Positions 51,692 to 62,698 of a stretch of DNA of 64,000 bases are shown piece by piece (position 1 is the stretch's first letter; the number at the start of each line of letters is the position of its first letter). The position numbers and the translations under genes were made by a program. The notes beneath the pieces are model-generated. The model made no database searches. It was given only the letters and a program-made list of their open reading frames with translations, and was not told where the DNA came from. The DNA lies in NCBI GenBank assembly GCA_947458745.1, contig CANGYQ010000002.1:248001-312000 (forward strand), read 5' to 3'. The DNA is from Bryobacteraceae bacterium. Lineage in GTDB: Bacteria > Acidobacteriota > Terriglobia > Bryobacterales > Bryobacteraceae.

Positions 51692-52402
51692 ATGGCTCGC
51701 AGGCTTTTTCACGTTCCGACCATCCACCGGGGCACCGCTACGCTGGAAGGCGATGACGCCAAGCACCTGACACGGGTGCTGCGGGTGGAGCAAGGGCAGA
51801 TTTATCAGATCTCCGACAACGAATCGCTTTACCTGGCCGAGGTAGAGGAAGCGCACAAGGGGCGCGTGGTATTCCGGGTGACGGAGAAGCTGGCGGTGCC
51901 CGAGCCGCGTTACACGATCACGCTGTGCGCGGCGCTGATCAAGTTTGATCACTTTGAGTGGATGCTGGAAAAGGTGACGGAGCTGGGCGTGTCGCGGATT
52001 GTGCCGGTGCTGGCCACGCGCACCGAGGCCGGCCTGGACCGGGCGGCGGCCAAGCGGATCGAGCGGTGGCGCAAGATTTTGCTGGAGGCGTCGCAGCAGT
52101 CCCGCCGGGTGCGGATGCCGGAGATCGTGGAGCCGGTGCCCTTCAAACAGGCGTTGGGCGAGCCCGCGGAGCTGCGGCTGTTTGCGGATGAAGCGGGAGG
52201 TACGCCACTAGTGAACGCACTGGCCCCGGCGCGATCGATGGCGATTTTGGTGGGGCCGGAGGGTGGCTGGACGGAGGCGGAGCGCGAGGCGGCGTGCGCG
52301 ACTTGGGCACCGGTTTCGCTGGGCGAGAATGTATTTCGTGCGGAAACGGCGGCGATGGCCGCCTTGGCGGTGATGGTGGCGGTCTCCCAGGCACGTCCCT
52401 GA
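51692..52402 (+). CDS. rsmE: 16S rRNA m3U1498 methyltransferase RsmE
   Basis: 236 residues, the usual size. An N-terminal PUA-like domain (DDAKHLTRVLRVEQGQIYQI) precedes the SPOUT knot, with LCAALIKFDHFEWMLEKVTE, ATRTEAGLDRAAAKRIERW and the SAM-binding trefoil ILVGPEGGWTEAEREAAC and LGENVFRAETAAMAAL. It methylates U1498 of 16S rRNA in the 30S subunit. It is between the divergent subtilase gene and receptor 3. Confidence 0.95.
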   Translation: MARRLFHVPTIHRGTATLEGDDAKHLTRVLRVEQGQIYQISDNESLYLAEVEEAHKGRVVFRVTEKLAVPEPRYTITLCAALIKFDHFEWMLEKVTELGVSRIVPVLATRTEAGLDRAAAKRIERWRKILLEASQQSRRVRMPEIVEPVPFKQALGEPAELRLFADEAGGTPLVNALAPARSMAILVGPEGGWTEAEREAACATWAPVSLGENVFRAETAAMAALAVMVAVSQARP

Positions 52403-52484
52403 ACCACGACAGGAACTATTCTCTGCATCCGATGGCCGGGCTTGATATCATTGATGGTACTTAAAATTTTCAGGAGGCTTTTCC

Positions 52485-55400
52485 ATGAAGCATCTTTTCG
52501 TTTTGCTTGGCTTGGCGACCGCAACATTCGCCCAGACCACCTCGACCACGATCGTCGGAACCGTAACCGATCCTTCTGGCGCCGCCGTTGCCGGGGCCAA
52601 GGTAACTGCCACGCAGACTCGCACTGGCGTCAAGCGTGAGGATGTGACTACGTCGACGGGAGACTACAGCTTCCCGTTGCTGGACATTGGCGAGTACTCC
52701 GTGTCGGTGGAAGCGGCGGGCTTTAAGAGTTCCACGCGCGCCGGGCTGCCGCTGCAGATCAATGACAAGCTGCGCGTTGACTTCGTCATGCAAGTGGGCC
52801 AGGTTTCAGAAAAGATTGAAGTCACCGGCGCGGTCGCCGCACTGAAAACTGACGAATCCTCGGTGGGTGAGGTGATCGAGCAGCGCCGCGTGGTGGAGTT
52901 GCCGATCAATGGCCGCAACGTCGGTAATCTGGCGGTGCTGCAAGCTGGCGTCATGTTTGGTCCGCGCGGCGGGTTGGACGGCCAGTCCGGCGCCGGCGGC
53001 GGTATTCCGATTCCGGGTCAGACGATCGCGATCGTGGCCAACGGTCAGCGCGAAACCAACCAGAACGCCACCATGGATGGAGTGGTGGCCACTGAAGCTC
53101 GCATCAACACGGTGCCTTTCTCTCCTTCACCGGAAGCGGTGGAAGAGTTTAAGGTGCTGACGGGCAGCTACTCGGCCGAGTACGGCTTCAACTCCGGTGC
53201 CCAGTTGGTGATGGTGCTGCGGTCCGGCACCAACGACTTGCATGGTTCAATGTTTGAGTTTCTGCGCAACGACAAGCTGGATGCGGAAAGCTACTTCCAG
53301 AACTACTTCAATACGTCATCGACCCGCTTCCCGAAGCAAGGCATTCGCCAGAACCAGTTCGGCGGTATGGTGAGTGGCCCCGTGCTGATTCCGAAGATCT
53401 ACAACGGCAAGGACAAGACGTTCTTTATGTTCAACTATGAGGGCCGCCGCCGCGTGTTGCCCGGTGCCGCCCAGTCGGCACTGGTGCCCTCCGATGCATT
53501 CCGCAATGGCGACTTCAGCGCGCTATTGAATCGCCGCACGGCTGCGGGCGCTGCGCTGCCTTCAGTGCCGATTGTGGATCCGCTGACCGGCACCGCCAAC
53601 CCGATGCCGTTCCCCGGCAACATCATCCCCTCGGGCCGCATCACGCAGACCGCGCGCAACCTGAACTCCTTCTGGGAGCGTCCGCAAGTGGCGTTGCCCG
53701 ATCCGCTGACGGGCTTTAACTACTCTGGCGCGGGCACGCAGTCGATTCCGGACAATCAGTACTACGTCAAGATCGACCACAGCTTCTCGGTGAATGACAA
53801 GATCATGGGCCGCTACGCCACCAACCAGGTGGACTGGTTGCAGGTGCCGGGCAACCGCCCGCAGTTCACCTATCTGGTGGACGGCCGCAACGACAACCTG
53901 GCGCTGCAATGGATCCACGTGTTTTCACCCGCCGTCGTGGTGGAAACCCGCTACGGCTATACGCGTTCCAAGTCCGATAGCTTCAATCCCCGGGCCAACT
54001 CGGACTTCAGCCTGAGCTCCCTGGGCCTGGATGCCTTCCGGGTGGTGAATGACAACAACCGTCCGCTCACTAGGCGCGAGGTGGGTGTACCCTCGATGAA
54101 CCTCACGGGCTTCCAGGGTTTGGCGGAACTCGATGGCGGCAATGGCTTCGATGACAACAAGCTGCACCAGTTCAGCGAAAGCTTCAACATGAGCTTCTCG
54201 TCGCACAATATCAAGGCGGGCTGGGAATCGCGGCTCATCTCGTTGTTCCGTGGCGCGGCCAACGTGCCGCGTGGATCATTTGACTTCAACGGCAACATCG
54301 CCAACAACAGCTACGCGGCGTTCCTGCTGGGACTGCCGACGGCCACCAATACGCCCGAGGGCCTGCCGCTGACCGATGTCAGCCAGAATCGCTGGGGCTT
54401 CTATGTCACCGACGACTGGAAGGTCTCCCGCAAACTGACGGTCAACATCGGCATGCGCTATGAGTACAACACCATGGCGACCGACGTGCGCGGCCTGTGG
54501 CGTAGCGCTGAGCTGCGCAGCGGCCAGTGGACGTTTGTTCCCGCCAAGATCCGTGACAACACCTACCAGTTCTACAAGCCGCAGCGCAACATGTTCATGC
54601 CGCGCATTGGCTTGGCGTACCGCTTAAGTGATGCGTGGGTTTTGCGGGCAGGATATGGCATCTACTACAACGTGCACCAGCTGAACAACTACACGATTTT
54701 GAATCTGAACCCCCCGCTGTCGGGTTCGGCCAACTTCGTCAACAACGCCACCAACAATGCCCTGGTGAATACGGTCAACCCGTTGTCGTTTGCCAATCCG
54801 TTCGGGGTGGTCAACCGCTCCATCGGCACCAGCGCGAACGTGTTGAACACCGACAACTACCAGCCCCAGGTGAACCAGTGGAGCATGGACATCCAGCGCC
54901 GTCTGCCGTTCAACATGGTGTTGAACGTGGGCTACATCGGGTCCAAGACCTCGCACCTGGACAACACGGTGGAAGCGAATTCGCCTGATCCGGGCTTCAA
55001 TACGGCCACTTCGACCCTCCAGAGCCGGCGGCCCTATCAGTTCATCAACGACGATGGCATCATCCGGCCGTTGACCCGTGTGCGCTTCCTGGATTCCGGC
55101 GCCAATGCCTGGTACCAGGGCCTGCAAATGACACTGCAGAAGCGGTTCTCCAACGGGCTGTCGTTCTCCGTGGCGCACACGTTCTCGAAGACGCTGATGG
55201 AAGGCTACGGCCGCAACGAAGGTGACGGCTTCAACCCGAACACCTACCAGAACCCGCGCAACCGCCGCGCCGACAAACAGCGTGCCGGCTTTGACGCGAC
55301 GCACAACATGGTGGCCAACGTGGTCTACGAACTGCCGACGCTGAAGAACGCCAAGGCGTTCACCCGCGGCGTCCTGGGTGGCTGGCAGACCAATGCCATT

Positions 55401-55904
55401 GTCACGCTGCGCACGGGCTTCCCCTTCACCGTCACGCAGGGTGCGATCACCAACACCGCCAACGTGACCATTCGCCCCGACCGGCTCGCCAACGGCAGCT
55501 TGTCGAACCCGACGGTCAACCAGTGGTTTGATCCCAACGCCTTCCGCCTGGTGAGCTGCCAGGATCCGACTCTGCCGGAACTCTGCCGCTATGGCAACTC
55601 CGGTGTGGGTATTCTGGAAGGCCCCGGTGCGAAGGTTGTCGACTTCTCGCTGTTCAAGAACTTCACCATCACGGAACGTTTCCGGGTGCAGTTCCGCGGT
55701 GAGTTCTTCAACTTCTTCAACACTCCGCAGTTCGCCCGGCCGAACGCCACGCTGAACACGGCGGGCGGCTTCCTGCCGCGGCGCGCCGCCGGTGGTGGCA
55801 TTGAGTATCCGTCACAGGCCAACATTGTGCAGGGTCCGGGAGCCATCACCAGCACGGTGATCCCGAATCGCAACATTCAATTTGGTTTGAAGCTGCTGTG
55901 GTAA
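52485..55904 (+). CDS. TonB-dependent receptor-like outer membrane protein (Oar-like), receptor 3
   Basis: 1139 residues; CAGGAGG at about 52471-52477 is a strong ribosome site, with TAAAAT at 52462-52467 upstream. Signal peptide [17 protein letters not shown] regulatory-like domain (about 20-105, [20 protein letters not shown]) precedes the plug (about 110-250: [40 protein letters not shown]). The barrel runs to the terminal aromatic motif FGLKLLW, ending in Trp rather than Phe. It shares the Oar-like layout of receptor 1. The next gene, an oxidoreductase, starts inside its last codons, so the transporter and a sugar-type enzyme are made together. Confidence 0.88.
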   Translation: MKHLFVLLGLATATFAQTTSTTIVGTVTDPSGAAVAGAKVTATQTRTGVKREDVTTSTGDYSFPLLDIGEYSVSVEAAGFKSSTRAGLPLQINDKLRVDFVMQVGQVSEKIEVTGAVAALKTDESSVGEVIEQRRVVELPINGRNVGNLAVLQAGVMFGPRGGLDGQSGAGGGIPIPGQTIAIVANGQRETNQNATMDGVVATEARINTVPFSPSPEAVEEFKVLTGSYSAEYGFNSGAQLVMVLRSGTNDLHGSMFEFLRNDKLDAESYFQNYFNTSSTRFPKQGIRQNQFGGMVSGPVLIPKIYNGKDKTFFMFNYEGRRRVLPGAAQSALVPSDAFRNGDFSALLNRRTAAGAALPSVPIVDPLTGTANPMPFPGNIIPSGRITQTARNLNSFWERPQVALPDPLTGFNYSGAGTQSIPDNQYYVKIDHSFSVNDKIMGRYATNQVDWLQVPGNRPQFTYLVDGRNDNLALQWIHVFSPAVVVETRYGYTRSKSDSFNPRANSDFSLSSLGLDAFRVVNDNNRPLTRREVGVPSMNLTGFQGLAELDGGNGFDDNKLHQFSESFNMSFSSHNIKAGWESRLISLFRGAANVPRGSFDFNGNIANNSYAAFLLGLPTATNTPEGLPLTDVSQNRWGFYVTDDWKVSRKLTVNIGMRYEYNTMATDVRGLWRSAELRSGQWTFVPAKIRDNTYQFYKPQRNMFMPRIGLAYRLSDAWVLRAGYGIYYNVHQLNNYTILNLNPPLSGSANFVNNATNNALVNTVNPLSFANPFGVVNRSIGTSANVLNTDNYQPQVNQWSMDIQRRLPFNMVLNVGYIGSKTSHLDNTVEANSPDPGFNTATSTLQSRRPYQFINDDGIIRPLTRVRFLDSGANAWYQGLQMTLQKRFSNGLSFSVAHTFSKTLMEGYGRNEGDGFNPNTYQNPRNRRADKQRAGFDATHNMVANVVYELPTLKNAKAFTRGVLGGWQTNAIVTLRTGFPFTVTQGAITNTANVTIRPDRLANGSLSNPTVNQWFDPNAFRLVSCQDPTLPELCRYGNSGVGILEGPGAKVVDFSLFKNFTITERFRVQFRGEFFNFFNTPQFARPNATLNTAGGFLPRRAAGGGIEYPSQANIVQGPGAITSTVIPNRNIQFGLKLLW

Positions 55905-57106
55905 ATCGACGCGAATTCACGGGGGCCGTCGCGATGACGGCCCTCTCGGCCACCCGAGTTCTGGGAGCAAACGAAAAGCTCCGCGTGGGTGTGATCGGTT
56001 GTGGCGGCATGGCGAATGCCCATGTCAGCTCCTTGCTGCCGATCCGTGAATCAGACAATTTTGAAATCACCGCCGTGTGCGACGTTTACCAGAAGCGTAT
56101 GGACGCGATGGTGAAGCGGACGGGCGGCAAGCCGGTGAAAGACTACCGGACCATCCTGGGCGACAAGGACATCGACTATGTCCTGATCGCGACACCGGAG
56201 CACTGGCACTACCAGATGGCGATGGACGCGCTGGCCGCGGGCAAGCACGTCTACTGCGAAAAGCCGATGACGCAGAACCCGGAGCAGGCCAAGAAGCTGG
56301 TGGCCCGGGTGAAGGCCAACCCCAAGCTGAAGTTCCAGGTGGGCGTCCAGGGGATGTCGGACGACTCCTACGAGACGGCTTTCAAGTACGTCAAGGAAGG
56401 CGCGCTCGGTAAAGTGGTGCTGGCGCAGATCGACTATTCGCGCAACCACCGCGACGACTTTTGGACCGGCGAGATGGACCCGGACGTCAAGCCCGGCGAG
56501 AATCTCGACTGGAAGAGCTGGCTGGGGCCAGCCGCCAAGCACGATTTTGATCCGGACCGCTTCCAGTTCTGGCGCCGCTATTGGGATTATTCCGGCGGCA
56601 TCGCCAGCGACCTCTTCATCCACCGTGTCACGCGCATCATTAAGGCGCTGGGCTTGACCGCTCCCGAGAAGGCTGTCGGCTTTGGCGGCAAGTTTGAGTT
56701 TGCGCAATCGAAGGCCGAGATTCCGGACACGCTGAACTTCCTGCTCGATTATCCCGGCGGCCTCACCGTGCAGTTGATCTCATCGATGGCCAACGACACC
56801 AAGGTGGCGCACCTGCTGCGCGGGCACAAGGCAACGCTCGAGTTCACCAATACTGGCTTCACGATCACGCCGCAGCGCCTGTTTGAGGGCGAAGCCAAGA
56901 TGATCGTGCACCAGAAGACGGGCGGCGAACGGACGGAGTTGCACCACCAGAACCTGATGCGCGCCATCCGGTCCGGTGAGGCACTGAAGTGTGATGCCGA
57001 GCTCGGCATGGCAGGCGTGGTTGCCTGCTACATGGGCAACGAAAGCTACCGCCGCGGCAAGATCGCCCACTGGGATGGGGCGAAGCAGCGGGTGATGTTG
57101 GGGTAG
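55898..57106 (+). CDS. Tat-exported Gfo/Idh/MocA-family oxidoreductase
   Basis: 402 residues. GTG 55898 overlaps the receptor stop (GTGGTAA). The leader [20 protein letters not shown] has a twin-arginine-like start. The NAD(P) fold is [16 protein letters not shown]; the catalytic Lys-Pro motif is [14 protein letters not shown], and the C-terminal beta domain holds [20 protein letters not shown] with the usual His. Such Tat-exported members oxidise, reduce or epimerise sugars with a tightly bound cofactor and often sit with receptors in this phylum. The substrate is probably the cargo of receptor 3 (inference). Confidence 0.9.
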   Translation: MVNRREFTGAVAMTALSATRVLGANEKLRVGVIGCGGMANAHVSSLLPIRESDNFEITAVCDVYQKRMDAMVKRTGGKPVKDYRTILGDKDIDYVLIATPEHWHYQMAMDALAAGKHVYCEKPMTQNPEQAKKLVARVKANPKLKFQVGVQGMSDDSYETAFKYVKEGALGKVVLAQIDYSRNHRDDFWTGEMDPDVKPGENLDWKSWLGPAAKHDFDPDRFQFWRRYWDYSGGIASDLFIHRVTRIIKALGLTAPEKAVGFGGKFEFAQSKAEIPDTLNFLLDYPGGLTVQLISSMANDTKVAHLLRGHKATLEFTNTGFTITPQRLFEGEAKMIVHQKTGGERTELHHQNLMRAIRSGEALKCDAELGMAGVVACYMGNESYRRGKIAHWDGAKQRVMLG

Positions 57107-57126
57107 GTAAGGCCGGTCAGAGGCGG

Positions 57127-57345
57127 CTATGGAAAGGTGATCGGAAGCGCTTCACGCACCACCGTCACCCCTTCGGTTTCCGCCGCAGCCTCTTCCCGCA
57201 AGCATTCCAACATGAGTTGAAGCGCCTCGTTCAGATTGGTGCGCGCCTCTTCCATGGTCTTGCCCTGGGTGTTCACACCTCGGATCTCTTCGATCCAAGC
57301 AACGTACCATTCGTCGGTCTTCTGGTAGACAGCCGTCAGGTGCAC
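57127..57345 (-). CDS. Orphan HicB-like antitoxin
   Basis: 72 residues of the partial RNase-H-like HicB fold: LTAVYQKTDEWYVAWIEEIR, GVNTQGKTMEEARTNLNEAL, then a helix and VTVVREALPITFP. No DNA-binding tail is present. HicB neutralises the HicA mRNA interferase. There is no hicA after it; 27 bases upstream ends a broken hicA. It may be a remnant or may act alone. Confidence 0.7.
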   Translation of the reverse strand: MHLTAVYQKTDEWYVAWIEEIRGVNTQGKTMEEARTNLNEALQLMLECLREEAAAETEGVTVVREALPITFP

Positions 57346-57372
57346 AGCCGTAGGGTATCAATGGGCAATGGC

Positions 57373-57585
57373 CTACAGGTCCTCCGGCCGCAGCCCCGTC
57401 TTCTTGGCGATCTGTGCGAGAAAGCTTGAGCCAACTTCATCGCCGTCATGGAAGGCGAAAGTATAGTTCGGCCATCCCGCCCGCACCAGCCGGCGGTGGG
57501 AGCGATTTTACCAAGCTACAGTCCAGCCGATGCGGAGCAATGCGGCCAGCAACTGCCGCGCCTTTACCGATCGCCAGCGGCTTAT
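57373..57585 (-). pseudogene. Broken HicA toxin gene
   Basis: The minus strand encodes a recognisable HicA: RWRSVKARQLLAALLRIGW, then NRSHRRLVRAGWPNYTFAFH, DGDEVGSSFLAQIAKKTGL and RPEDL before TAG. Two defects are seen. TAA at 57508-57510 replaces codon 26 (a CAA to TAA change would explain it), and the first plausible codon is ATA at 57585 where ATG is expected. The catalytic His region (SHRRL) lies after the stop. It sits directly after hicB at 57582-57806, in the usual order. Confidence 0.75.
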
Positions 57586-57806
57586 GCCATCGAGAAAAGC
57601 CGCGAGAAGGGCTCTGGGAGGTCCTCGCCGTGCTCAATGCAGTCGGCAACCACTCGCAAGGCGAGCGCGCGCACGGCGGTTATGGCGTCTTGCTCCGAAG
57701 CTCCATAGGCCATGACGCCAGGCATCGATTCGATGTCGGCCCACCAGCGGCCGTCGTCTTCTCGGCCAATCACGATTGGGATGGAATCGAGTTTTGCGTC
57801 GTTCAC
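57582..57806 (-). CDS. HicB-like antitoxin upstream of the broken hicA
   Basis: 74 residues: IPIVIGREDDGRWWADIESM, PGVMAYGASEQDAITAVRAL, then ALRVVADCIEHGEDLPEPF, the standard short HicB. Its stop overlaps the start region of the broken hicA, so the pair was once a normal hicBA operon. With the toxin inactive it has no known target. Confidence 0.8.
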   Translation of the reverse strand: MNDAKLDSIPIVIGREDDGRWWADIESMPGVMAYGASEQDAITAVRALALRVVADCIEHGEDLPEPFSRLFSMA

Positions 57807-57818
57807 TGGAACGGCCCT

Positions 57819-59159
57819 CTACAGATTCGCCAGCCGCTTATCCGTGTCCCCAAACCGGTCCAGTTGCACGCCCATCCGATCCATCAGCGACAGGTAGAGG
57901 CTGCACGCCCGCCGGTTGTCGTCGCCGGCTTTCATGTAGTCGAGGTTGCGGCCGCCTAGCTTGAGCGCGCCACCACCTTTGCCGGCCAGCAGGATGGGCA
58001 ACTGCTCTGCCGAGTGGGCGTCGCCGTCGAACAGGCTGGAGCAGCACATGAGGATGGTGTTGTCGAACAGCGTTTGGCCGTTGCCGTCGTCAGTCTTCTT
58101 CATGCGGTCGACGAGGTAGGCGAACTGGGCGATGTGGAACTGGTTGGTCTTCAGGTACATCGCTTCGGTAGCGGCGGCTTTGCCGTTGTGCGTCAGGTCG
58201 AGATGCAGTGCGCCTTGGACGCCGGGGATGAACTTCATGTTCATCTGTGACAGGTCGTTGTTCAGCATCAGCGTCGCCAGGCGGCTCTTATCCATCTGGA
58301 ACGAGAGCACGATCAGGTCGAGCATCAGCTTCATGTGCTCCGGCACATCCTGCGGGATCTGGTCGGCCGGGCGTGGGATGTTGGGTTTGGTGATCGACGG
58401 GCGCCAGCCTTCCAGGCGCTCATCCTTGGCGGCGCGGGTGAGGCGCTTTTCGATCGACCGGATCGATTCCAGGTACTCGTCCAGCTTGTGCCGGTCACCG
58501 GAATTCAGGCGGGTCGAGAGGGAGTTGGCGTCGCGGCGGACGGCGTCCAGGATGGAGCGGTCCACTTGACGGCCGGAGCCATCGCCTACCAGCAGATCGA
58601 AGATGCGAGCCGGGTAGATTTCTTTGGCGGCGGGCTTGGTGGGCGACATCCATGAAATGGAGGAGCCGTAGACCATCGAGAGGCCATCTTCCAAGCGCAG
58701 TTCGTTGGGCTCGATGCCCAGCACCATGGACGGCAGTGCGGTCTGCGCGCCCAGGCGGGCGGCGAGAACTTGGTCGAAACTGGTGCCGCAGCGGATCACG
58801 GCCGGGTCCAGCGAAATGGGCGATCCGGAGAGAATGTTCGGTGACCGGCCCAGGTGCGGGCTGGGCATGATCATCGCCTGGTGATGGTAGAGCCCGCGCA
58901 CGAACACGATGTCCTCGCGATGAGGCTGCATAGGGGCGAGCGCGGGGCCGATCTCCATGGCCGCGCCTTCGCCTTTGGCCCACCAATGCTCGGGCTCAAC
59001 GCCGTTCGAAAAGTAGAGGCAGCCGAAGCGGACCGGAGCTTTGTTGGCAGTGGTGGCCGCTTGGGCGGTCAATGAATCAAACCAGGGCAGCGTGAGCGCT
59101 ACTCCGGCACCGCGCAGGAAGCTGCGGCGGGCAAGCGGGCGTGGGGCGAGCGGGGCCAT
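57819..59159 (-). CDS. Tat-exported DUF1552 protein
   Basis: 446 residues from ATG 59159, 4 bases after the DUF1592 gene stop. Tat leader [23 protein letters not shown]1552 blocks: [76 protein letters not shown] and [10 protein letters not shown]. The family always sits next to DUF1592/DUF1588 cytochromes in Planctomycetes and Acidobacteria, and the pair is thought to oxidise sugars or polymers outside the cell; the reaction is not established. The His-rich segments might bind metal. Confidence 0.88.
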   Translation of the reverse strand: MAPLAPRPLARRSFLRGAGVALTLPWFDSLTAQAATTANKAPVRFGCLYFSNGVEPEHWWAKGEGAAMEIGPALAPMQPHREDIVFVRGLYHHQAMIMPSPHLGRSPNILSGSPISLDPAVIRCGTSFDQVLAARLGAQTALPSMVLGIEPNELRLEDGLSMVYGSSISWMSPTKPAAKEIYPARIFDLLVGDGSGRQVDRSILDAVRRDANSLSTRLNSGDRHKLDEYLESIRSIEKRLTRAAKDERLEGWRPSITKPNIPRPADQIPQDVPEHMKLMLDLIVLSFQMDKSRLATLMLNNDLSQMNMKFIPGVQGALHLDLTHNGKAAATEAMYLKTNQFHIAQFAYLVDRMKKTDDGNGQTLFDNTILMCCSSLFDGDAHSAEQLPILLAGKGGGALKLGGRNLDYMKAGDDNRRACSLYLSLMDRMGVQLDRFGDTDKRLANL

Positions 59160-59163
59160 TTCT

Positions 59164-62100
59164 CTATTGTCCTCCTTCAGCACGGACGGCGGCATGACTG
59201 GGAGGCGTCACCGGAGCCCGCGAGGTTTCCGGCATTTCGCGGCGGAAGCGGAATTGGCGGCTCATGACGATCTCGGTGGCCAGTTCGGTGAAGGTGGCTT
59301 GCGAGCCCAGACCCACCATCTTCTCCACCAGCGGCTGATCGGAAGCCAGGATCGTGCGGCCCAGCGCGTAGCCCAGCAGCTTGTGCGACAGGTTCTTCAG
59401 CACCTGCGGCTCCTGCTTTTTCAAGTAGGCCAGCAGTCCGTCGATACCGGCGATGGGCGTCTTGTCGGAAGCAACCGAGGAGTCATCGACGGGCTTGCCG
59501 TCGGGGTAGTTGTTGCGCAGGCGGCCGATGGCGTCGTAACGCTCAAAGGGGAAGCCCAGCGGGTCGATGCGGGTGTGGCAGCCGGCGCAAGTGGCGTTGC
59601 GCTGGTGCGCAGCCAGCTTCTCACGCAGGGAGAGGCCACCGAAGTTCTTTTCGTCAGCTGGAATCGAACCCGCATCCGCTGGTGGCGGTGGCGTGGGCGT
59701 GCCCAGCACGCGGCGCAGCATCCAATCACCGCGCTTCACTGGACTGGTCCGCAGCGGAGCGGAGGTGGCCGCGTGCACGGCCCCCAGGCGCAGCATGCCG
59801 CCGCGGGCAAAGGCGTTGGCTCCGGTGACCAGCTCGGGCGTAGTGGTGGACTTCACCTCCTGCTTGGCGCCGTAGTGCTTGGCCAGCGCTTTGTTCAGGA
59901 AGGTGTAGTCCGCCGAGAAGATCTCCCCAACGGGCCGCTCCTGGCGGATGATGTGCTCAAAGAAGGTGACTGCTTCGTCGTACATGGCGGACTTGAGTTC
60001 GTCGTTGAACTCGGGGTAGCGCGTGGAGTCGACGCCACGGAACTGATCGAAACGGTAGAAGCCCAGCCACTGGCCAAAGAACTCGGTCGAGAAGCGGCGG
60101 GCGCGCGGATCGGCCATTAGTCGCTTCACTTGCTTGGCCAGCATGGTTGGCTGGGCCAGTTCACCGGCTTGGGCGGCGCGGCGCAGCTCAGTGTCAGGCG
60201 GCGAGGACCACAGGAAGTACGAGAGCCGATTGGCCAGCTCGGGGCCGGTGAGCGCCTTGGGCGCGGCGGAGGTGAGCGCCGGCTGCTCGTACTTGTAGAG
60301 GAACGCCGGGGCCACCAGGATGCGGGCGATCAGCGCACGAAGGGCGGCGGCGTGGTCCAGCTTCAAGGTTTCGCGCTGGGTCCAGTAGAAGAGCTTCAGG
60401 TCAGCCTTCTCGGCCTCCGTGAGCGGGCGGCGCCAGGCTTGGGCGGCGAAGCGGACGGCATCGTCGATGTGCTGCGGTTGGCCGGTGATCTGGCTTTTGT
60501 GCACGGCGTCATATTCGGCGCGCAGGGCAGCAACGTACTTGCGGGGCTCGGCGGGCAAGGCGGCGATGTCGGCCGGGGTCAGCTGAGCGATGGTCTTGTC
60601 CTTTAGGTCCAGCTTGTACTTCTGCTTGACGAAGAGCAGGAAGTTGTCGTGGTAGTCGAAGGAGGCCAGCAGATCGTTCCAGGCCTGGTCCAGCTTGATT
60701 CGCGTGGGGGCATCGAGCATGTTCTGGTAGAGGAACCGGTCGCCCCGGTAGTACTTCACCTGCGTGTGGAAGACATCGCGCTCCGGCTGGTTGTAGGTGT
60801 TGTCGTAGGGCGCGGGGATGGGGTCCTTGTCGGACGGGTTGCCTTCGGCGTGGGAGTTGAGCGGGATGTCCGCGGCAAAGGCCATGACGTTGGCCTTCCA
60901 TGCCTTGTAGCCCGGGGAATCGGGCTTGCCGACCAGGGCAGAAAAGGGACGGCCCTTGTTGAGTTCCGGACGGTCGGAAATGGTGCAGCGGATGACGGCG
61001 TCGTTGTTCGCACCCGGGCCAATCTGGGGCTCAATGGAGAGTACGAATGAGCCCTGCGCATCCGGCAGTGCGACGTCGAAAGTGACGGTGCCCGTGCTGG
61101 GGGTGGTGAACTCATCCAGCGAGATCTCCCGGCCATCGGGCGTCTTGCCATAGCCCAGTTGGGCGACGCTTTCAGGTGTGAGAGCACTGCGCAGGGGTTG
61201 AGGCGGCAGTTGCTTGCGATCCTTACCGATCAGCCGGATGTTGCCGTCACGCCAGATGATGTAGGGCTGGTCTTTGGCATCGGGGTTGGCGGAACCCATG
61301 GTCAGATAGACGCGAATGGTCTTGCTGTCTTCACGGCCGCGGCGGATGACGTTGAAGCGCATTTTCTGGCTGGGCTTGGCCTGGACCGTTTCGTCCGTCA
61401 GGATCAGCGCGCGCTCATCACCCAGGCCACCGGCGGCGGCTTCACCCGCTCCCAGCAGCCAGCGCGGCCAGTCGATGACGAAGTCGCGGATCTGGTCGCA
61501 GGCGGCGCGGATCTTGGCCTCATCTTGCGGCGGCACGGGCAGCTTGCGGAAACGGTCAATCACTTCCGCGGTGGGGAACTTGGTGCCCTGCTTTTGGAGC
61601 ACGTTCCACATGTGCTCGACAAAGGGCGTCAGCAGGCCTTCACGCGCGGCCAACTGGGCCAGGGTGACCTTGGGTTCGCCCAGTGCGGCGCGATGCTGGT
61701 AGCGCCAGGCGGCGTGGATGGCTTTGGCGTAACGATCCAGGCCAAAGGGGCGGCCGCCTTCGCCGGAGGAGGCGCGGAAGCCGTGGGCGCTGTAGATGGC
61801 GTAGATGCGGTTGATGGCCGATAGCTCCAGGCCGGTGCGGCCGGGGTCCTGGTAAAACTGCAGCGGGCCGGAGCCGATCACCGCCCGGTCGGCCACCCAT
61901 TTAGCGGCACCCAGATAGCGTTCCAGGCTGGAATCCTGCAAGAACTGCACATCGCCAAAGTTGGTGAAGCCGACGCCGCCCACTTCGTCCGTCACAAAGT
62001 CCTGGTCGGCGCGGAAGTCGACACCGGTGAGGTCCTTGATGGTGTAGGCGTACTCGCCGGAGGTGAGGCGGCGGACGGTGACGCGGCCGGGGTCGCCCGC

Positions 62101-62409
62101 GTTCTTGAGCGCATAGGTGCGCAGTTCGGTGCGGATCCAGTTGACGGCCGCGGCGCGCTCCTCGTCGGTGGGCTGCTTCATCTTGGCCGGCGGCATGTGC
62201 CGGGTTTCGAGCGCGGTGGCCACCTTTTCCCAATGTTGAAAGTTCTCGCCGGGGGACGGTTGCGTGGAGAGCTGTTCGAGATTGACACCGCCCATCGCGG
62301 CCTTGCCGTGACAGCTGAAGCAATAGGTTTTGAAGCTGGTGGGTGCGGGGGCGGCAGTGGCGGCGGCAGCTGACAGAGCTACGCAGATCGCCAGGACGGG
62401 ACTTCTCAT
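59164..62409 (-). CDS. Secreted DUF1587/1592/1588/1585 cytochrome c-like protein
   Basis: 1081 residues. Signal peptide [21 protein letters not shown] first heme site is [16 protein letters not shown] (Cys about 30). DUF1587 ([31 protein letters not shown]), DUF1595/1592 ([38 protein letters not shown]) and DUF1588 with the second heme site ([20 protein letters not shown]) follow, then DUF1585 ([17 protein letters not shown]). A beta insert near 360-470 is probably a carbohydrate-binding domain. It needs c-type heme and so the ccm operon. It is second in a three-gene unit, 9 bases after the small gene at 62419-62679. Confidence 0.9.
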   Translation of the reverse strand: MRSPVLAICVALSAAAATAAPAPTSFKTYCFSCHGKAAMGGVNLEQLSTQPSPGENFQHWEKVATALETRHMPPAKMKQPTDEERAAAVNWIRTELRTYALKNAGDPGRVTVRRLTSGEYAYTIKDLTGVDFRADQDFVTDEVGGVGFTNFGDVQFLQDSSLERYLGAAKWVADRAVIGSGPLQFYQDPGRTGLELSAINRIYAIYSAHGFRASSGEGGRPFGLDRYAKAIHAAWRYQHRAALGEPKVTLAQLAAREGLLTPFVEHMWNVLQKQGTKFPTAEVIDRFRKLPVPPQDEAKIRAACDQIRDFVIDWPRWLLGAGEAAAGGLGDERALILTDETVQAKPSQKMRFNVIRRGREDSKTIRVYLTMGSANPDAKDQPYIIWRDGNIRLIGKDRKQLPPQPLRSALTPESVAQLGYGKTPDGREISLDEFTTPSTGTVTFDVALPDAQGSFVLSIEPQIGPGANNDAVIRCTISDRPELNKGRPFSALVGKPDSPGYKAWKANVMAFAADIPLNSHAEGNPSDKDPIPAPYDNTYNQPERDVFHTQVKYYRGDRFLYQNMLDAPTRIKLDQAWNDLLASFDYHDNFLLFVKQKYKLDLKDKTIAQLTPADIAALPAEPRKYVAALRAEYDAVHKSQITGQPQHIDDAVRFAAQAWRRPLTEAEKADLKLFYWTQRETLKLDHAAALRALIARILVAPAFLYKYEQPALTSAAPKALTGPELANRLSYFLWSSPPDTELRRAAQAGELAQPTMLAKQVKRLMADPRARRFSTEFFGQWLGFYRFDQFRGVDSTRYPEFNDELKSAMYDEAVTFFEHIIRQERPVGEIFSADYTFLNKALAKHYGAKQEVKSTTTPELVTGANAFARGGMLRLGAVHAATSAPLRTSPVKRGDWMLRRVLGTPTPPPPADAGSIPADEKNFGGLSLREKLAAHQRNATCAGCHTRIDPLGFPFERYDAIGRLRNNYPDGKPVDDSSVASDKTPIAGIDGLLAYLKKQEPQVLKNLSHKLLGYALGRTILASDQPLVEKMVGLGSQATFTELATEIVMSRQFRFRREMPETSRAPVTPPSHAAVRAEGGQ

Positions 62410-62418
62410 GCCCCTACT

Positions 62419-62679
62419 TTAATATGGTTCGCACGCTTCCTGATTATGCAGGATGGGGAACGTCACCCAGCGGTATCCACCGTAGCGGCGGCAGGTCATC
62501 TTTTCCTGGTTCACCCAAGTCTCCAGCGCCTGCGGTGCAAAGATCTTCACCGGATCCTGAATGTCACCCGCCATCTCAATAAACACGCGGGTTTCCGTGA
62601 ACCGCAGCGTCACCGGCACCGGGCGCGGCAGTTCCAGCACCGGGGTCTTCAATAGCATGGCCAACATCGCAACCCACAT
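62419..62679 (-). CDS. Small hypothetical protein at the head of the DUF1592/DUF1552 operon
   Basis: 86 residues. It has the make-up of a small folded protein (PVPVTLRFTETRVFIEMAGD, IFAPQALETWVNQEKMTCRR, YGGYRWVTFPILHNQEACEP) with two Cys and no signal. Its stop lies 9 bases before the cytochrome gene, and a TATTCT box ends 8 bases before its ATG. No family recognised. It may be a regulator or assembly partner of the cytochrome (inference). An overlapping plus-strand frame is less protein-like. Confidence 0.55.
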   Translation of the reverse strand: MWVAMLAMLLKTPVLELPRPVPVTLRFTETRVFIEMAGDIQDPVKIFAPQALETWVNQEKMTCRRYGGYRWVTFPILHNQEACEPY

Positions 62680-62686
62680 TCGCTCT

Positions 62687-62693
62687 TAGAATA
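62687..62693. promoter_or_regulatory. Nested divergent -10 boxes
   Basis: TAGAATA contains TAGAAT on the plus strand (62687-62692, 6 bases from ATG 62699) and TATTCT on the minus strand (62688-62693, 8 bases from ATG 62679). Both genes would have leaderless or near-leaderless messages from one symmetrical element. Confidence 0.55.
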
Positions 62694-62698
62694 GCGAG

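Noticed and set aside
59041..60120. 359-residue plus-strand frame opposite the DUF1592 gene
   Set aside because: Shadow frame without family motifs, overlapping the heme-site region of the real gene.
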